Origin: Dolichospermum sp. DET69
Lineage (GTDB): Bacteria > Cyanobacteriota > Cyanobacteriia > Cyanobacteriales > Nostocaceae
Reading direction: 5' to 3'
Length of the DNA: 64,000 nt
NCBI GenBank assembly: GCA_017355425.1
Contig: CP070233.1
Location: forward strand, 2,707,501-2,771,500
Within the stretch, counting starts at the first letter, position 1. Each line of letters starts with the position of its first letter. The notes beneath the pieces are model-generated. The model was not told the origin of the DNA. It did not search any database and worked only from the letters and a program-made list of their open reading frames with translations. The translations under genes were made by a program, and so were the position numbers. This document shows positions 54,719 to 63,642 of this stretch, in pieces.

Positions 54719-54958
54719 ATGGTTAATCAACAAATAAATGACCGTCAACAGAGATTAGAGAATTTTTTACAATCTGTAGAAGCAGCCCGTCAATTAGAGC
54801 ATGATATTATGAAACATGGGCTAGATGCAGCCTATTTGTATTGTGATGATGTTGAGGGTGATTGGTTAGATACTTGGGGAGATGATAATGATGAACCAAC
54901 TTATATCCTATCTTCCGCACCCTCAACTGTCACAATCGGTTTTTACTGTTTTTTATGA
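54719..54958 (+). CDS. Hypothetical protein, probably truncated by a MITE
   Basis: From ATG 54719 (AGAGGTGAG just before it), this 79-aa frame reads MVNQQINDRQQRLENFLQSV and then AYLYCDDVEGDWLDTWGDDN. The final 15 codons come from the inverted-repeat element at 54913-55089. If the element is removed, the frame joins exactly to the next frame (55090-55381) and gives a protein of 161 residues. I do not recognise the protein. The acidic tryptophan-containing middle has no known motif. Whether the truncated product is made is unknown. Confidence 0.55.
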   Translation: MVNQQINDRQQRLENFLQSVEAARQLEHDIMKHGLDAAYLYCDDVEGDWLDTWGDDNDEPTYILSSAPSTVTIGFYCFL

Positions 54959-55089
54959 TGAAATGAGGATGTATTGTATACCGAATCTCGATGAATTAAC
55001 GGATACATGATGCCGACAAGGCATAATTTGTATCCAAAAATCAAGAGAAAATCAAGTGATAATACTATGTGACACCCCAGGGTGCGGAA
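54913..55089. mobile_element. MITE-like insertion, 177 bp
   Basis: The ends are inverted repeats of 22 bases with four differences: TTCCGCACCCTcaacTGTCACA at 54913 and the reverse complement of TGTGACACCCCAGGGTGCGGAA (55068-55089). There is no open frame for a transposase. The length is a multiple of three. The flanking reading frames are in phase with each other, and the element supplies the stop codon at 54956. No clear target duplication is visible at the ends. Confidence 0.7.
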
Positions 55090-55108
55090 TGTGGGTTATA
55101 TTGAAAAA

Positions 55109-55381
55109 ATGACAACTTTCTTAGAAAGTGATGATGCAGTTGCGGTAAAGGTGCGGGAAAAGTTACAGAATAAATCTGTTTCAGAAATTATAGAAGGCTT
55201 AGAATATTGTTTGAGTCAATTAACAGAGAATAAGAGAATTTTTGCTGCTAAGGATTTGTTATTTGGTGGTGTTGCAGTTGCAGGAAGTAATCGTAGTTCT
55301 AGTGATACTAATATTGATGAGATTGAGTTGTTAGATTTAGCGGAAGATTTGTTAGAGAAGTTGACGAAGATTTTGGGGTAA
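55109..55381 (+). CDS. Hypothetical protein, probable C-terminal part of a split gene
   Basis: This frame encodes a helical acidic protein (MTTFLESDDAVAVKVREKLQ, then VSEIIEGLEYCLSQLTENKR and ELLDLAEDLLEKLTKIL). I chose the ATG 55109; a GTG at 55082 lies in the element's right end. In phase with 54719-54958, it looks like the 3' half of one gene interrupted by the MITE. It has no recognisable domain. It is followed by a spacer with two strong hairpins. Confidence 0.5.
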   Translation: MTTFLESDDAVAVKVREKLQNKSVSEIIEGLEYCLSQLTENKRIFAAKDLLFGGVAVAGSNRSSSDTNIDEIELLDLAEDLLEKLTKILG

Positions 55382-55524
55382 TTATTATTTAAGGGTGCTG
55401 GAATAAATATGGCTAAGGGATTTGGTATTAAACAGAAAAAATGCCACGGGTTACGATAAAACTCTCTTCTTCCCTTCTTCCTTCGTGTCCTTCGCTCCTT
55501 CGTGGTTAATTAAATCAAAAATTT

Positions 55525-55589
55525 AGGGTGCGTCAGGAAAAACCCCAACGCACCCTAATAACTAATGACTGGGCGCAGGCCCTGCGCCC
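55525..55589. terminator. Two hairpins between convergent genes
   Basis: AGGGTGCGT/ACGCACCCT (55525-55556) and GGGCGCAG/CTGCGCCC (55571-55589) lie between the plus-strand hypothetical gene and the minus-strand glyoxalase-like gene. The second is only 8 bp from the stop of the latter. Both are repetitive hairpin types that may end transcription. Confidence 0.5.
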
Positions 55590-55596
55590 CTACTGA

Positions 55597-56169
55597 CTAA
55601 TTAGCAACTTCAGCCATTTCAATTACCCTGCCGTCATAATCCTTAACTAAAAAATTCAAAGGCTTTTGGTTGCGAATTTTGAACTTCAAACCTCGCAATT
55701 CTACCCGCATTAAAATTAATTCTAGACAATCATGATCAAAACAAACATGACGATGTTGATCTTTTTTGCCTAAACTTGCACCTGTAATGATATGTAATTG
55801 TGTATTTTTCTTGAGTTGATACCACAGCCCGTCATTAGCATTATTCATAGTGCTGTTAGACCAACTCGGACTAGCGGACATATAAAGCGGGTCAATACCT
55901 GTTGCACCAATGGTTTGCTCGTAGTTGTAATAGTAGTGCAAAGGTACTTCAGCTACTGGTAAATCTAGCAATCCTGCATATAACTGTCGGGCAACTTCTA
56001 AATCCGATACCATAACAGTATAAACTTTAGGTGCGCTACTCAGGAACATCCACATAGCACCAGCGTAAGCTGCCAGCAACATAATCATAATCCCCTGGGT
56101 GGAGAACAGACTATCCAAGGGCAGGGAAGGCAAGAAAGAGCCTAAAGTAAGTGGACTCAGCAGGGACAT
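55597..56169 (-). CDS. Membrane-anchored glyoxalase/VOC-like protein
   Basis: From ATG 56169 this 190-aa protein begins MSLLSPLTLGSFLPSLPLDS and has one hydrophobic helix (GIMIMLLAAYAGAMWMFLSS) followed by a glyoxalase/VOC-type domain (VMVSDLEVARQLYAGLLDLP, and HRHVCFDHDCLELILMRVEL, then PLNFLVKDYDGRVIEMAEVA). The paired beta-alpha-beta units fit a metal-binding or lyase scaffold, but the substrate is unknown. An upstream ATG at 56250 would add 27 residues without clear merit. It is conserved in filamentous cyanobacteria to my knowledge. Confidence 0.7.
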   Translation of the reverse strand: MSLLSPLTLGSFLPSLPLDSLFSTQGIMIMLLAAYAGAMWMFLSSAPKVYTVMVSDLEVARQLYAGLLDLPVAEVPLHYYYNYEQTIGATGIDPLYMSASPSWSNSTMNNANDGLWYQLKKNTQLHIITGASLGKKDQHRHVCFDHDCLELILMRVELRGLKFKIRNQKPLNFLVKDYDGRVIEMAEVAN

Positions 56170-56395
56170 TATGGAACTAGTTTCTATAACCATGAACACA
56201 GAGGATAAAAATAAAGGAACTGCTTTTATATTGTCAGTTAAGACTAACATTAAGTCCTTGCTTCTAGTTTATCAATAGTCTAGTAGTCTGAACATTTACA
56301 AACTAACTGACTTCTGGATATTATTTAGCCATAGCATTAACCATTCCCTAGTATATTTTAACAACTATCTAAGTAGGTGAACCGAAAAAATTTAA

Positions 56396-57142
56396 ATGTA
56401 TGTGAAGAAAAGTAAAATCGCCCAAAACTCTCTTCCTCTTCCCTGTTCCCTGTTCCCTGTTCCCTGTTCCCTTGCCCCAACGACAATTTTTAACGCCAAC
56501 CTACTTAGTCCAGAGATTGTGCAAATTCCCCATTTTCCCGAAGCTAATCACCCATTGGTGAAGTCGCTATTTCATCATAGTGATCAAGAACTACTGAGTT
56601 TATTTCAGCAATATCCAGATTATGGCAAATATTTTACGGTGATTTTTTGCCGTTATAGCCCTATAGTCTACACCTTAATTCGACATTCTGCGCGATCGCC
56701 TGTACAAGCTGATTATTTATTTGCCCTCATTTGGCGAAATATCTATTATGAATTAGGTGGACTGGATTTAAACCAAGCAACCACAGAGACAGAATCCTTA
56801 ACCCTACAAAACTGGTTAATTAACATCACTGCATTTCATATTAACGAGATTAAACTACCACCCACAGAAGCCATTCATTATGCCCTCAAGGATACATCAC
56901 CACCACTCTGGTGCTATGTAGAACAAGCGTTAGATCAATTACCACCAATATCACGGTTAATCGTCTTAATGGCGCAAACTTTCCATTGGAGTGAAACCAG
57001 AATTGCTGCGTATTTACAAGCTGAAGGAGAACAAATTTCCCCGGCTGAAGTCGCCAGTTCTCTTCAAGAAGGTTATGAGATGCTAGAAGATAAATTACCT
57101 GCGGATATTCGAGCTATTTACTTAGGCGAAGAGGGGATTTAG
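56396..57142 (+). CDS. Sigma-70-like protein
   Basis: The 248-aa frame contains a region 2-like helix set (YSPIVYTLIRHSARSPVQAD, then LFALIWRNIYYELGGLDL) and a C-terminal helix-turn-helix like sigma region 4 (LDQLPPISRLIVLMAQTFHW, then SETRIAAYLQAEGEQISPAE). It resembles cyanobacterial ECF-like sigma proteins, perhaps non-canonical. The N-terminal 30 residues are translated from TTCCCTG heptamers (56439-56473), so the true start is uncertain and may be a non-ATG codon further downstream. It is divergent from the glyoxalase-like gene. Target genes are unknown. Confidence 0.6.
   Translation: MYVKKSKIAQNSLPLPCSLFPVPCSLAPTTIFNANLLSPEIVQIPHFPEANHPLVKSLFHHSDQELLSLFQQYPDYGKYFTVIFCRYSPIVYTLIRHSARSPVQADYLFALIWRNIYYELGGLDLNQATTETESLTLQNWLINITAFHINEIKLPPTEAIHYALKDTSPPLWCYVEQALDQLPPISRLIVLMAQTFHWSETRIAAYLQAEGEQISPAEVASSLQEGYEMLEDKLPADIRAIYLGEEGI
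56439..56473. repeat. STRR heptamer array (TTCCCTG)
   Basis: Four to five tandem copies of TTCCCTG lie inside the N-terminal region of the sigma-like frame, giving the translation CSLFPVPCSL. This is another heptameric STRR. Confidence 0.9.
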
Positions 57143-57284
57143 TTATAACTTCAACTATAATAATTACCATAGCTCATCTACGGCACAGAACCAAGGATTA
57201 AATCCTGATTCTGCTTACTCCCATAAAATTGGTATTATACCATTTATTTACAGCCGGAATTGCACGGTTATATCTTGTCAGTAA

Positions 57285-57690
57285 CTCAGCCCTAAAGGGA
57301 CTGAGCTTGTAAGAAATTGCAAGCTGTACTGACCAGTCTAAGTCTTAACTGACTACGTTTTTTGAGTCACGACACCCACCGAATGCGAAGCTAGTTCCCT
57401 GCCCTGTCGCTTGTGATTAAACAGTTTCAAAGTCACTGAAACAGTGTTGCAAGCCTAACAAGCTCTTAAAACATTGACGAAGCTAACATTACCCCAGAAA
57501 TGGGAGGCTCTTTGGAGCAAAACATTATGCGTACAGAGTTGGAAAATTTGAATCGGTAATTGTCCCGCTGAAAGTACATCACAAAAGTACCCCGAATTTC
57601 CCAACTCCAAGGCGGTAATGAAAAAATATTCAAGGCGGTTAAAACCGCACGAGTCGTTTCCCTCTCAGCCCTAAAGGGACTGAGTTTCCC
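57285..57690 (+). ncRNA. Structured RNA, HEARO/omega-RNA-like, without nearby nuclease gene
   Basis: The 565-bp gap has no gene but is full of perfect pairings: GTTTCA/TGAAAC (about 57424-57442), CAGTGTT/AACATTG (57443 and 57471), CCCA-GAAA-TGGG (about 57494), GCTC-TTTG-GAGC (about 57507), and a long stem GAGTTGG/CCAACTC (57535 and 57600). CCCTGCCCTGTCGCTTGTGA and the linked stems resemble the HEARO (IscB-associated omega) RNA family as I recall it, and that family is often found in cyanobacteria without its HNH gene. Copies of the hairpin CTCAGCCCTAAAGGGACTGAG frame the region (57285 and 57664). The structure is visible; the family name is inference and the strand could be wrong. The TPR gene starts just after it. 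Confidence 0.5.
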
Positions 57691-57707
57691 ACTTACCGGG
57701 TATTCTT

Positions 57708-58778
57708 ATGAAACAGCGGCATTTGTTATCAGGAAATCCGATTAATCTAGCCAATTTCCCAAAATTGCCAGTTTTGACTTTTTATATGGTACTATTCACC
57801 TGTTTATTGACTACTACAGGTGTAAAAGCAATTGATATTACCCAACAAATTCACCGTCCTTTAAATAGTTCTGCTGGTAAATCATCACGAGATGTAGCGG
57901 ATAGATTACTCAGAAAAGGTAGACAGCAATTATCCCAAGGGTTTCCCGAAAAAACTCTAAAATTATCTTTAGCGGCCTTAGAAATTTATCACTCATTGGG
58001 TGATTTAAAAGCCCAAGGTTCAGCTTATGATTTACTAGCTAATACCTATCTGAAATTACGTGATACCAAAAACGCTGAAGATGCTATCCGGCGACAGTTA
58101 GCAATTGCCCGCGATAATCAAGATTTTCAAAATCAGATTTTTGCCCTAAATAATCTAGCTACCTTATTTCTAGAAAAAGGTGAAAATATTGCCGCCGAAG
58201 AAACTCTGGAAGATGCTTTAGTAGTTGCCCGGAATATTATTAACATTGAGGGACAGGGGTTATCTTTAAGTAATTTAAGCTTGGTTGCTATGAGAACAGG
58301 TGATTATAATAAAGCCGTCAAAATTGGTGAATATGCCTTGACTTTTCGCCGCCAAATTGATGATGCTATTGGTGAGGCTAATACCCTAAATAATCTTGGT
58401 GATGCTTATTTAGCTATCGGTGATTATGAAAATACTATTGGTAGTTATGGTTCGGCAATGAAGTTAGCTAAAAGAAGTTTTGAGCGTCCTAATCAATTAC
58501 GAGCAATTGATGGTTTAGTCACAGCTAATACTGCATTAGGGCGTTATGATCTAGCTTTGGAACTATTGAAAAACCGGGTAATACTTACAGATTCTATTAA
58601 AAATCCCGCAGAAGATTTAAAATATTTAGTCGTCTCTGGAGATATTTATGAAAAAATGGGTAACTTTAACAAAGCCAAGGATTTCTATAAACAAGCTATT
58701 TCCTTGGCACAGAAATTAGAAGATAGTAAGCAACAAAGTTTATTAGTTTATAAAATTAATGAATTAAAAGGACGTTAA
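57708..58778 (+). CDS. TPR-repeat protein with N-terminal membrane segment
   Basis: This 356-aa protein has a hydrophobic stretch (about 22-40, VLTFYMVLFTCLLTTTGVKA) that is a signal or anchor, then about six tetratricopeptide repeats, for example QGSAYDLLANTYLKLRDTKN, NLGDAYLAIGDYENTIGSYG and VSGDIYEKMGNFNKAKDFYK. TPRs mediate protein contacts. The mature part is probably periplasmic or thylakoid-lumenal. No enzyme domain is visible. It lies just after the structured RNA region, so an RNA-mediated 5' effect is conceivable but untested. Nothing else in the window is clearly linked to it. Confidence 0.8.
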   Translation: MKQRHLLSGNPINLANFPKLPVLTFYMVLFTCLLTTTGVKAIDITQQIHRPLNSSAGKSSRDVADRLLRKGRQQLSQGFPEKTLKLSLAALEIYHSLGDLKAQGSAYDLLANTYLKLRDTKNAEDAIRRQLAIARDNQDFQNQIFALNNLATLFLEKGENIAAEETLEDALVVARNIINIEGQGLSLSNLSLVAMRTGDYNKAVKIGEYALTFRRQIDDAIGEANTLNNLGDAYLAIGDYENTIGSYGSAMKLAKRSFERPNQLRAIDGLVTANTALGRYDLALELLKNRVILTDSIKNPAEDLKYLVVSGDIYEKMGNFNKAKDFYKQAISLAQKLEDSKQQSLLVYKINELKGR

Positions 58779-59084
58779 TAATCAATCAAATCAAGATCCC
58801 CGACTTCTTCAATAAATACATCTAGCAGGTTTTGGTGGGCAATGCCCACCCTACAATACTTAAAATTTACAAATATCATTGATGATTCCTATCGTAAAAA
58901 TAGGAAATAAGTCATGATCACGAATTAAAGAAGAATATGCTAATATATCTAAGAGGGTGATGGAAATTCAGAAAAGTTGAAAATTCACCCAATTGGGTGA
59001 TGAATTAGATAAATCGCATGATTATCATATAAATCTGAACCATAAAATATTCTTGCTAACTGCTATTCCTAACCTTTTTCAATC
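58779..59084. other. Gene-free spacer before the exporter operon
   Basis: Contains half of the ATCCCCGACTTCTT palindrome (58796) and a GGTGGGCAATGCCCACC hairpin (about 58834), both dispersed repeats, then AT-rich upstream DNA of the fusion-protein gene. No gene is visible. Confidence 0.6.
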
Positions 59085-60545
59085 ATGATTTTTTACATAG
59101 AAATTCCCTTTATTGGCAAAAAAGTTAAATATCCATGGCGTTGGTTAATGGGTTTAATAGCCAGTGGTGTCTTAATTGTGGGAACAACAGCCACGATTAA
59201 AAGCATACAGCAAAAAAATCGTCCCATAGATGTTACTAAATTAACTATTCCTGTAGAAACAAAAAGCGTAACTGTCCGCATTACTGCTAGTGGGAAAGTC
59301 CAACCAGTTCAAAGTGTCAATATTAGTCCTAAAAGTCCAGGATTATTGGCAGCTTTAAATGTTGAACAGGGGGATACTGTCAAAAAAGGACAAATTATTG
59401 CTCGTATGGATAATTCGGAAATTAAAATGCGAATTATCCAATACAAAGCTAATTTAGAACAAGCAAAAGCACAATTAGCAGAAAGTCAAGCCGGAAGTCG
59501 TCCCGAAGAAATTGCCCAAGGAAAAGCCCGTGTAGACCAAGCACAGGCACAATTAGCGATTACCCGTGATGGCAATCGTTTGCAAGAAATTCAACAAGCA
59601 CAGGCTCAAGTAGACTCAGCAAAAGCTTCTGTAGAACTAACTCAAGCTAGGGTGAAACGTTATCAAGATTTGGCTAAAAATGGAGCTATTTCTCAAGATA
59701 GTTTAGAACAATATATCAGTGAAAATAGTAAGGCCAAGGCTAATTTAGAAGAAGCTCAACGGCGATTATCTTTACTGAAAGTAGGCAACCGCAACCAAGA
59801 TATTCAAAAGCAAGAAGCAATAGTTAATCAGGAAAAAGAAGGATTACGAAAATTAGAAAATGGTAATCGTCCCCAAGAAATTGCTAGATTCAAAGCAGCG
59901 GTAGCTAGTGCAGAAGCTCAGGTAAAACAACAACAAGTCCAATTAGAAGATACAATTCTCCGCGCTCCTTTTTCAGGTATTGTTACTCAGAGATATGCCA
60001 CTGTGGGGGCTTATGTGAGTCCGGCAATTTCCGCTTCCAGTGATGCTTCAGCTACCTCAACTTCCATAGTTGCTTTAGCAAAAGGTTTAGAAATTATAGC
60101 TAAAGTTCCTGAAGTTGATATTCCTCAAATTAAACTGGGACAAAAAGTAGAAATTTTGATTGATGCCTATCCTGAAGAAATTTTTCAAGGACAGGTACGT
60201 TTGATTGCTCCCGAAGCAGTAGTTGAGCAAAATGTGACATCCTTTCAAGTGCGCGTGGCCATTAATACGGGAGCAGGTAAACTGCGTTCAGGGATGAATG
60301 TCAGTGAAGTTACATTTATTGGCAATAAAATCGAAAATGCGCTATTAATACCTCAAGAGTTAATTGTTACCCAAAAAGGGAAAACTGGAGTTTGGTTACT
60401 GGGTGAAAAAAATAAACCTCAATTTCGGATTGTCACAATTGGAGCTAATATTGATAACCAAATTCAGGTTTTAGATGGTCTTAAAGCTGGAGAAAGGGTG
60501 TTTATTGATCTCCCTAAAGAGAAGGGAGGTAAGCCAGAAAAATAG
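59085..60545 (+). CDS. HlyD/MacA-type membrane fusion protein
   Basis: This 486-aa protein has one N-terminal membrane anchor (WRWLMGLIASGVLIVGTTAT), a lipoyl first half (LNVEQGDTVKKGQIIARMDN), a very long alpha-helical hairpin with repeats such as SRPEEIAQGKARVDQAQAQL, the second half ILRAPFSGIVTQRYATVGAY and a barrel/membrane-proximal end. This matches MacA/DevB-type adaptors that work with a MacB-like permease and ATPase. Those genes lie downstream (61598-63610) on the same strand after an antisense gene. In heterocystous cyanobacteria DevBCA exports envelope glycolipids; other paralogues have other substrates, so I do not assign one. The outer-membrane partner is not here. Confidence 0.9.
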   Translation: MIFYIEIPFIGKKVKYPWRWLMGLIASGVLIVGTTATIKSIQQKNRPIDVTKLTIPVETKSVTVRITASGKVQPVQSVNISPKSPGLLAALNVEQGDTVKKGQIIARMDNSEIKMRIIQYKANLEQAKAQLAESQAGSRPEEIAQGKARVDQAQAQLAITRDGNRLQEIQQAQAQVDSAKASVELTQARVKRYQDLAKNGAISQDSLEQYISENSKAKANLEEAQRRLSLLKVGNRNQDIQKQEAIVNQEKEGLRKLENGNRPQEIARFKAAVASAEAQVKQQQVQLEDTILRAPFSGIVTQRYATVGAYVSPAISASSDASATSTSIVALAKGLEIIAKVPEVDIPQIKLGQKVEILIDAYPEEIFQGQVRLIAPEAVVEQNVTSFQVRVAINTGAGKLRSGMNVSEVTFIGNKIENALLIPQELIVTQKGKTGVWLLGEKNKPQFRIVTIGANIDNQIQVLDGLKAGERVFIDLPKEKGGKPEK

Positions 60546-60559
60546 TTAGAGGTAGTTAA

Positions 60560-61408
60560 CTAAATAGATTCTCTCAATGCTTGTGCTAATTCTGCTGAAA
60601 GTTGTAAAATGTTAGCCCATTGTTGAAGATAAATAAAATCAAGTGCTGATTGTTGAAGTTTTAATATACCTAAAATGTCACGCCATTGTTGAGAAGATTG
60701 TTTTTGCGTCATCCGATACCAGATAAGTTTTTGTAAAATTGTATCTTCTGGAGTGTAAAAGTTGAGAGTTCGTCCCATTTCATCAACGGAAATCTGTTTT
60801 CTTCTAGCAAATTTAGATTGCTCAAAAGGATCTGGAGTGAGGATAAAAATATCAATTTTCCAACCAGTTTGATTATCAATTAGATTAAATGAATAACCTG
60901 ATCTTATAGCTTCTCGAATAGCAATTTCACTAATATAAAATCTAGGAGAAAAAGCATTAATTAATAATTCAATTTGACTCTCTTGAATATCAGCGACTAA
61001 ATCAATATCTTGGGTATAACGCATTTCTCCCCAAATGCCACTGGCAACAGAACCACCCACAAGATAAGGAATATCTAAAGATTCTAAAATTTCAGCAACA
61101 ATTAAGGCTTCTTCAATCGCTCCAGTCATTTTTATTTCTCCTTGTATCTCTAGGTAATCAATCAAATTATGATCTAATACTTTTTTTAGAAAGTAACGAA
61201 TTTGTTGGGTTTTATTTTGGGTTGCCAAAGTGGTTTTAGCAATGTACCAAGCTGTAGAACGTGCGCTACGGGTGTTATAATTAATATGAGTAGCTCGTTG
61301 TTCAGTATTCCATGATCTCCAAATGGCAAATAAAGCAAGTTCAGAGGCAATTGCAGTATCGGAGGATTGAGTTTTATAATTGTTAGATATTTTAATTATG
61401 GAAGTCAT
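60560..61408 (-). CDS. Nucleotidyltransferase-like protein
   Basis: The 282-aa frame carries a DNA polymerase beta-type nucleotidyltransferase core: LVGGSVASGIWGEMRYTQDI followed by DLVAD (G-G-S and D-x-D metal ligands), ENLIDNQTGWKIDIF-like strands and helices at the end. This is the kind found in MNT-like toxin-antitoxin modules and orphan transferases. A second start at 61129 has a strong AAGGAGA box, so the first 93 residues (helical) may belong to a separate or fused protein. It lies opposite to the two exporter genes and separates the fusion protein from the permease. No HEPN partner is seen in the neighbourhood. Function is uncertain. Confidence 0.7.
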   Translation of the reverse strand: MTSIIKISNNYKTQSSDTAIASELALFAIWRSWNTEQRATHINYNTRSARSTAWYIAKTTLATQNKTQQIRYFLKKVLDHNLIDYLEIQGEIKMTGAIEEALIVAEILESLDIPYLVGGSVASGIWGEMRYTQDIDLVADIQESQIELLINAFSPRFYISEIAIREAIRSGYSFNLIDNQTGWKIDIFILTPDPFEQSKFARRKQISVDEMGRTLNFYTPEDTILQKLIWYRMTQKQSSQQWRDILGILKLQQSALDFIYLQQWANILQLSAELAQALRESI

Positions 61409-61597
61409 AAATTTACTGTAAATGATTAGGTAAACTCTATTGTGTGTATTTTATAAAATAAGCTGTTTTTATTTTGGCAGAATTTAGGTGCTTTTGACAA
61501 CAAAAATAGAATATTGTACAATTATTCTTTACCAGATAATCTTAATTAAATAAACCACATATATTAGCAAAGAATAAATCTCACATTTGACAAAAAT

Positions 61598-62815
61598 ATG
61601 GACATCTTAGAAAGCGTGAAAATGGCGACTACTACTTTATTAGCTAATAAGCTCAGAAGTAGTTTGACTATGTTAGGAATTATTATTGGTAATGCTTCAG
61701 TAATTGCCATGATTGGGATTGGGGAAGGTGCAAAAACATTAGCAACTAAGCAATTTGAATCATTGGGACCAAATACCTTATTTATTATTCCTGGTAGTCC
61801 AGAAGGTCGGGGAAGAGTGACATCAATACCCAGAACTTTGGTTTTACAAGATGCAAAGGCTATAGCGAAACAAGTTCGTGCAGTTAAAGAAGTTGCTCCA
61901 GAAATTAATAATAGAACCACAATCAACTACCGGAATAGAAATGCAACTACTACAGTTATTGGTACTACCGCTAGTTACCCAATACTTCGGACTTTAGAAA
62001 TTAAGAACGGACGGTTTTTTAATGACTTCGATATTAAACGTAGTAAAACAGTAGCCGTATTAGGTCCAGACTTAGCCAACAAATTATTTGACAATCAAAA
62101 TCCTGTTGGTCAGAAAATACGAATTCAAAATACTACTTTTCAAGTAATTGGCTTAACAGTAGCTAAAGGTTCTTCCTTTGGAAATAATAATGATGATACC
62201 GCATATATTCCTATTAATACAATGTTTAGTCGGTTGGTAGGGAGAACATCCCCCTTTGGTATTAATGTTTCTTTAATTTCTGTATCCGCTAAAGATGAAA
62301 ATAGTATCTCAGCAGCAGAATTTCAAATGACAAACTTACTCCGTCGCAGACACAAAATTGTCCGTGAAGATGATTTCACTATTCGAACCCAAAAGAACCT
62401 CTTAGAAATCACTAATACAATTACCGGAGCATTAACAATTATGTTGGCAGCAATAGCCAGTATTTCCTTATTTGTGGGTGGGATTGGGATTATGAATATT
62501 ATGCTAGTTTCTGTCACCGAACGTACTCAAGAAATTGGACTGCGTAAAGCTATTGGTGCAACTCAAGAAGATATTCTTTTGCAATTCATGATTGAAGCCG
62601 TGATATTATCAATAGCTGGTGGTGTAATCGGCATTGCTTTAGGCGGTGGCAGCATTCTTTTAGTTGGGATATTTAGCCCTTTACAAGCTACCATTTCACC
62701 AAGTGCAGTTATATTAGCTGCTAGTGTTTCTGGTGGGATTGGTTTATTTTTCGGTGTAGTTCCTGCCCGTCGTGCCGCTCAACTTGACCCAATGGTGGCA
62801 CTAAGAACAGCGTAA
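61598..62815 (+). CDS. MacB-like ABC transporter permease
   Basis: This 405-aa protein has an FtsX/MacB topology: one helix at the N-terminus (MTMLGIIIGNASVIAMIGIG region), a large extracytoplasmic domain (about 50-260) and three helices at the end (ITGALTIMLAAIASISLFVG, then VILSIAGGVIGIALGGGSIL and further). The signature VTERTQEIGLRKAIGATQED of MacB-type permeases is present. With the ATPase 30 bp downstream it forms a split MacB, as in cyanobacterial DevC/DevA pairs, using mechanotransmission rather than transport through its own channel. Likely partner: the fusion protein at 59085. Confidence 0.93.
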   Translation: MDILESVKMATTTLLANKLRSSLTMLGIIIGNASVIAMIGIGEGAKTLATKQFESLGPNTLFIIPGSPEGRGRVTSIPRTLVLQDAKAIAKQVRAVKEVAPEINNRTTINYRNRNATTTVIGTTASYPILRTLEIKNGRFFNDFDIKRSKTVAVLGPDLANKLFDNQNPVGQKIRIQNTTFQVIGLTVAKGSSFGNNNDDTAYIPINTMFSRLVGRTSPFGINVSLISVSAKDENSISAAEFQMTNLLRRRHKIVREDDFTIRTQKNLLEITNTITGALTIMLAAIASISLFVGGIGIMNIMLVSVTERTQEIGLRKAIGATQEDILLQFMIEAVILSIAGGVIGIALGGGSILLVGIFSPLQATISPSAVILAASVSGGIGLFFGVVPARRAAQLDPMVALRTA

Positions 62816-62845
62816 TTTTTAATTAAAAAAGGAGGATAAATATTT

Positions 62846-63610
62846 ATGTCCAATACTTTGACTTTTAATGATACGAATATTCCCCAGGCTGCACCAGAAC
62901 CAGTAATTATTCGTTTAGAGGATATTTCTAAACTTTATGGCATTGGAGAAATAGAAGTTAAAGCCCTTAATAATGTTAATTTGGTCATCGAAAAGGGTGA
63001 ATATTGTGCGATAATGGGGCCTTCTGGTTCGGGAAAATCTACAGCCATGAATATTATCGGTTGTTTAGATCGTCCTAGTACCGGAGATTATTATTTAGAT
63101 AATTTGAATGTTGCTCAAATGAGTGATACAGAATTGGCGCATATTCGCAATAAAAAACTAGGGTTTGTATTCCAGCAATTCCATTTATTAAATCAGTTAA
63201 CAGCCCTAGAAAACGTCATGTTACCAATGGTGTATGCTAGTGTTAAACCTGGGGAAAGAAAAGAACGCGCTACAGCCGCATTAATCAAAGTCGGTTTAGA
63301 AAAACGCCTCAATAACAAACCTACCCAATTATCAGGGGGACAACAACAAAGAGTAGCGATCGCTCGCGCCATTGTCAATAACCCCGTTGTCCTGCTCGCA
63401 GACGAACCCACCGGCGCACTTGACTCTCATACTACCCAAGAAGTATTAGACTTGTTTCATGAACTTAATAGCAGTGGTATCACCGTGGTAATAGTTACCC
63501 ATGAATCAGAGGTTGCGCGTCAAACCAAGCGCATTGTGTGGTTTCGTGATGGTGAAGTTGTTCATTCTCATCTTACTCCTAATGAATTACATCAAGTTGT
63601 CATATCCTAG
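62846..63610 (+). CDS. ABC transporter ATP-binding protein, MacB/DevA type
   Basis: This 254-aa ATPase has Walker [10 protein letters not shown] (58-66), the signature [16 protein letters not shown], Walker [14 protein letters not shown] and the H-loop [10 protein letters not shown]. The domain belongs to the LolD/MacB class, which pairs with FtsX-like permeases. It is preceded by a strong AGGAGGA box and follows the permease by 30 bp, so the two are one operon. The first 20 residues before the core are a short extension. Confidence 0.95.
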   Translation: MSNTLTFNDTNIPQAAPEPVIIRLEDISKLYGIGEIEVKALNNVNLVIEKGEYCAIMGPSGSGKSTAMNIIGCLDRPSTGDYYLDNLNVAQMSDTELAHIRNKKLGFVFQQFHLLNQLTALENVMLPMVYASVKPGERKERATAALIKVGLEKRLNNKPTQLSGGQQQRVAIARAIVNNPVVLLADEPTGALDSHTTQEVLDLFHELNSSGITVVIVTHESEVARQTKRIVWFRDGEVVHSHLTPNELHQVVIS

Positions 63611-63642
63611 TCAATTAAAACCTAAAAATTAAAACATATTTT

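Noticed and set aside
59085-63610. MacA-permease-ATPase set as a type I secretion system for the giant RTX proteins
   Set aside because: The permease is FtsX/MacB-like with no HlyB-type fused permease-ATPase or peptidase domain; the adaptor is of the MacA/DevB type.
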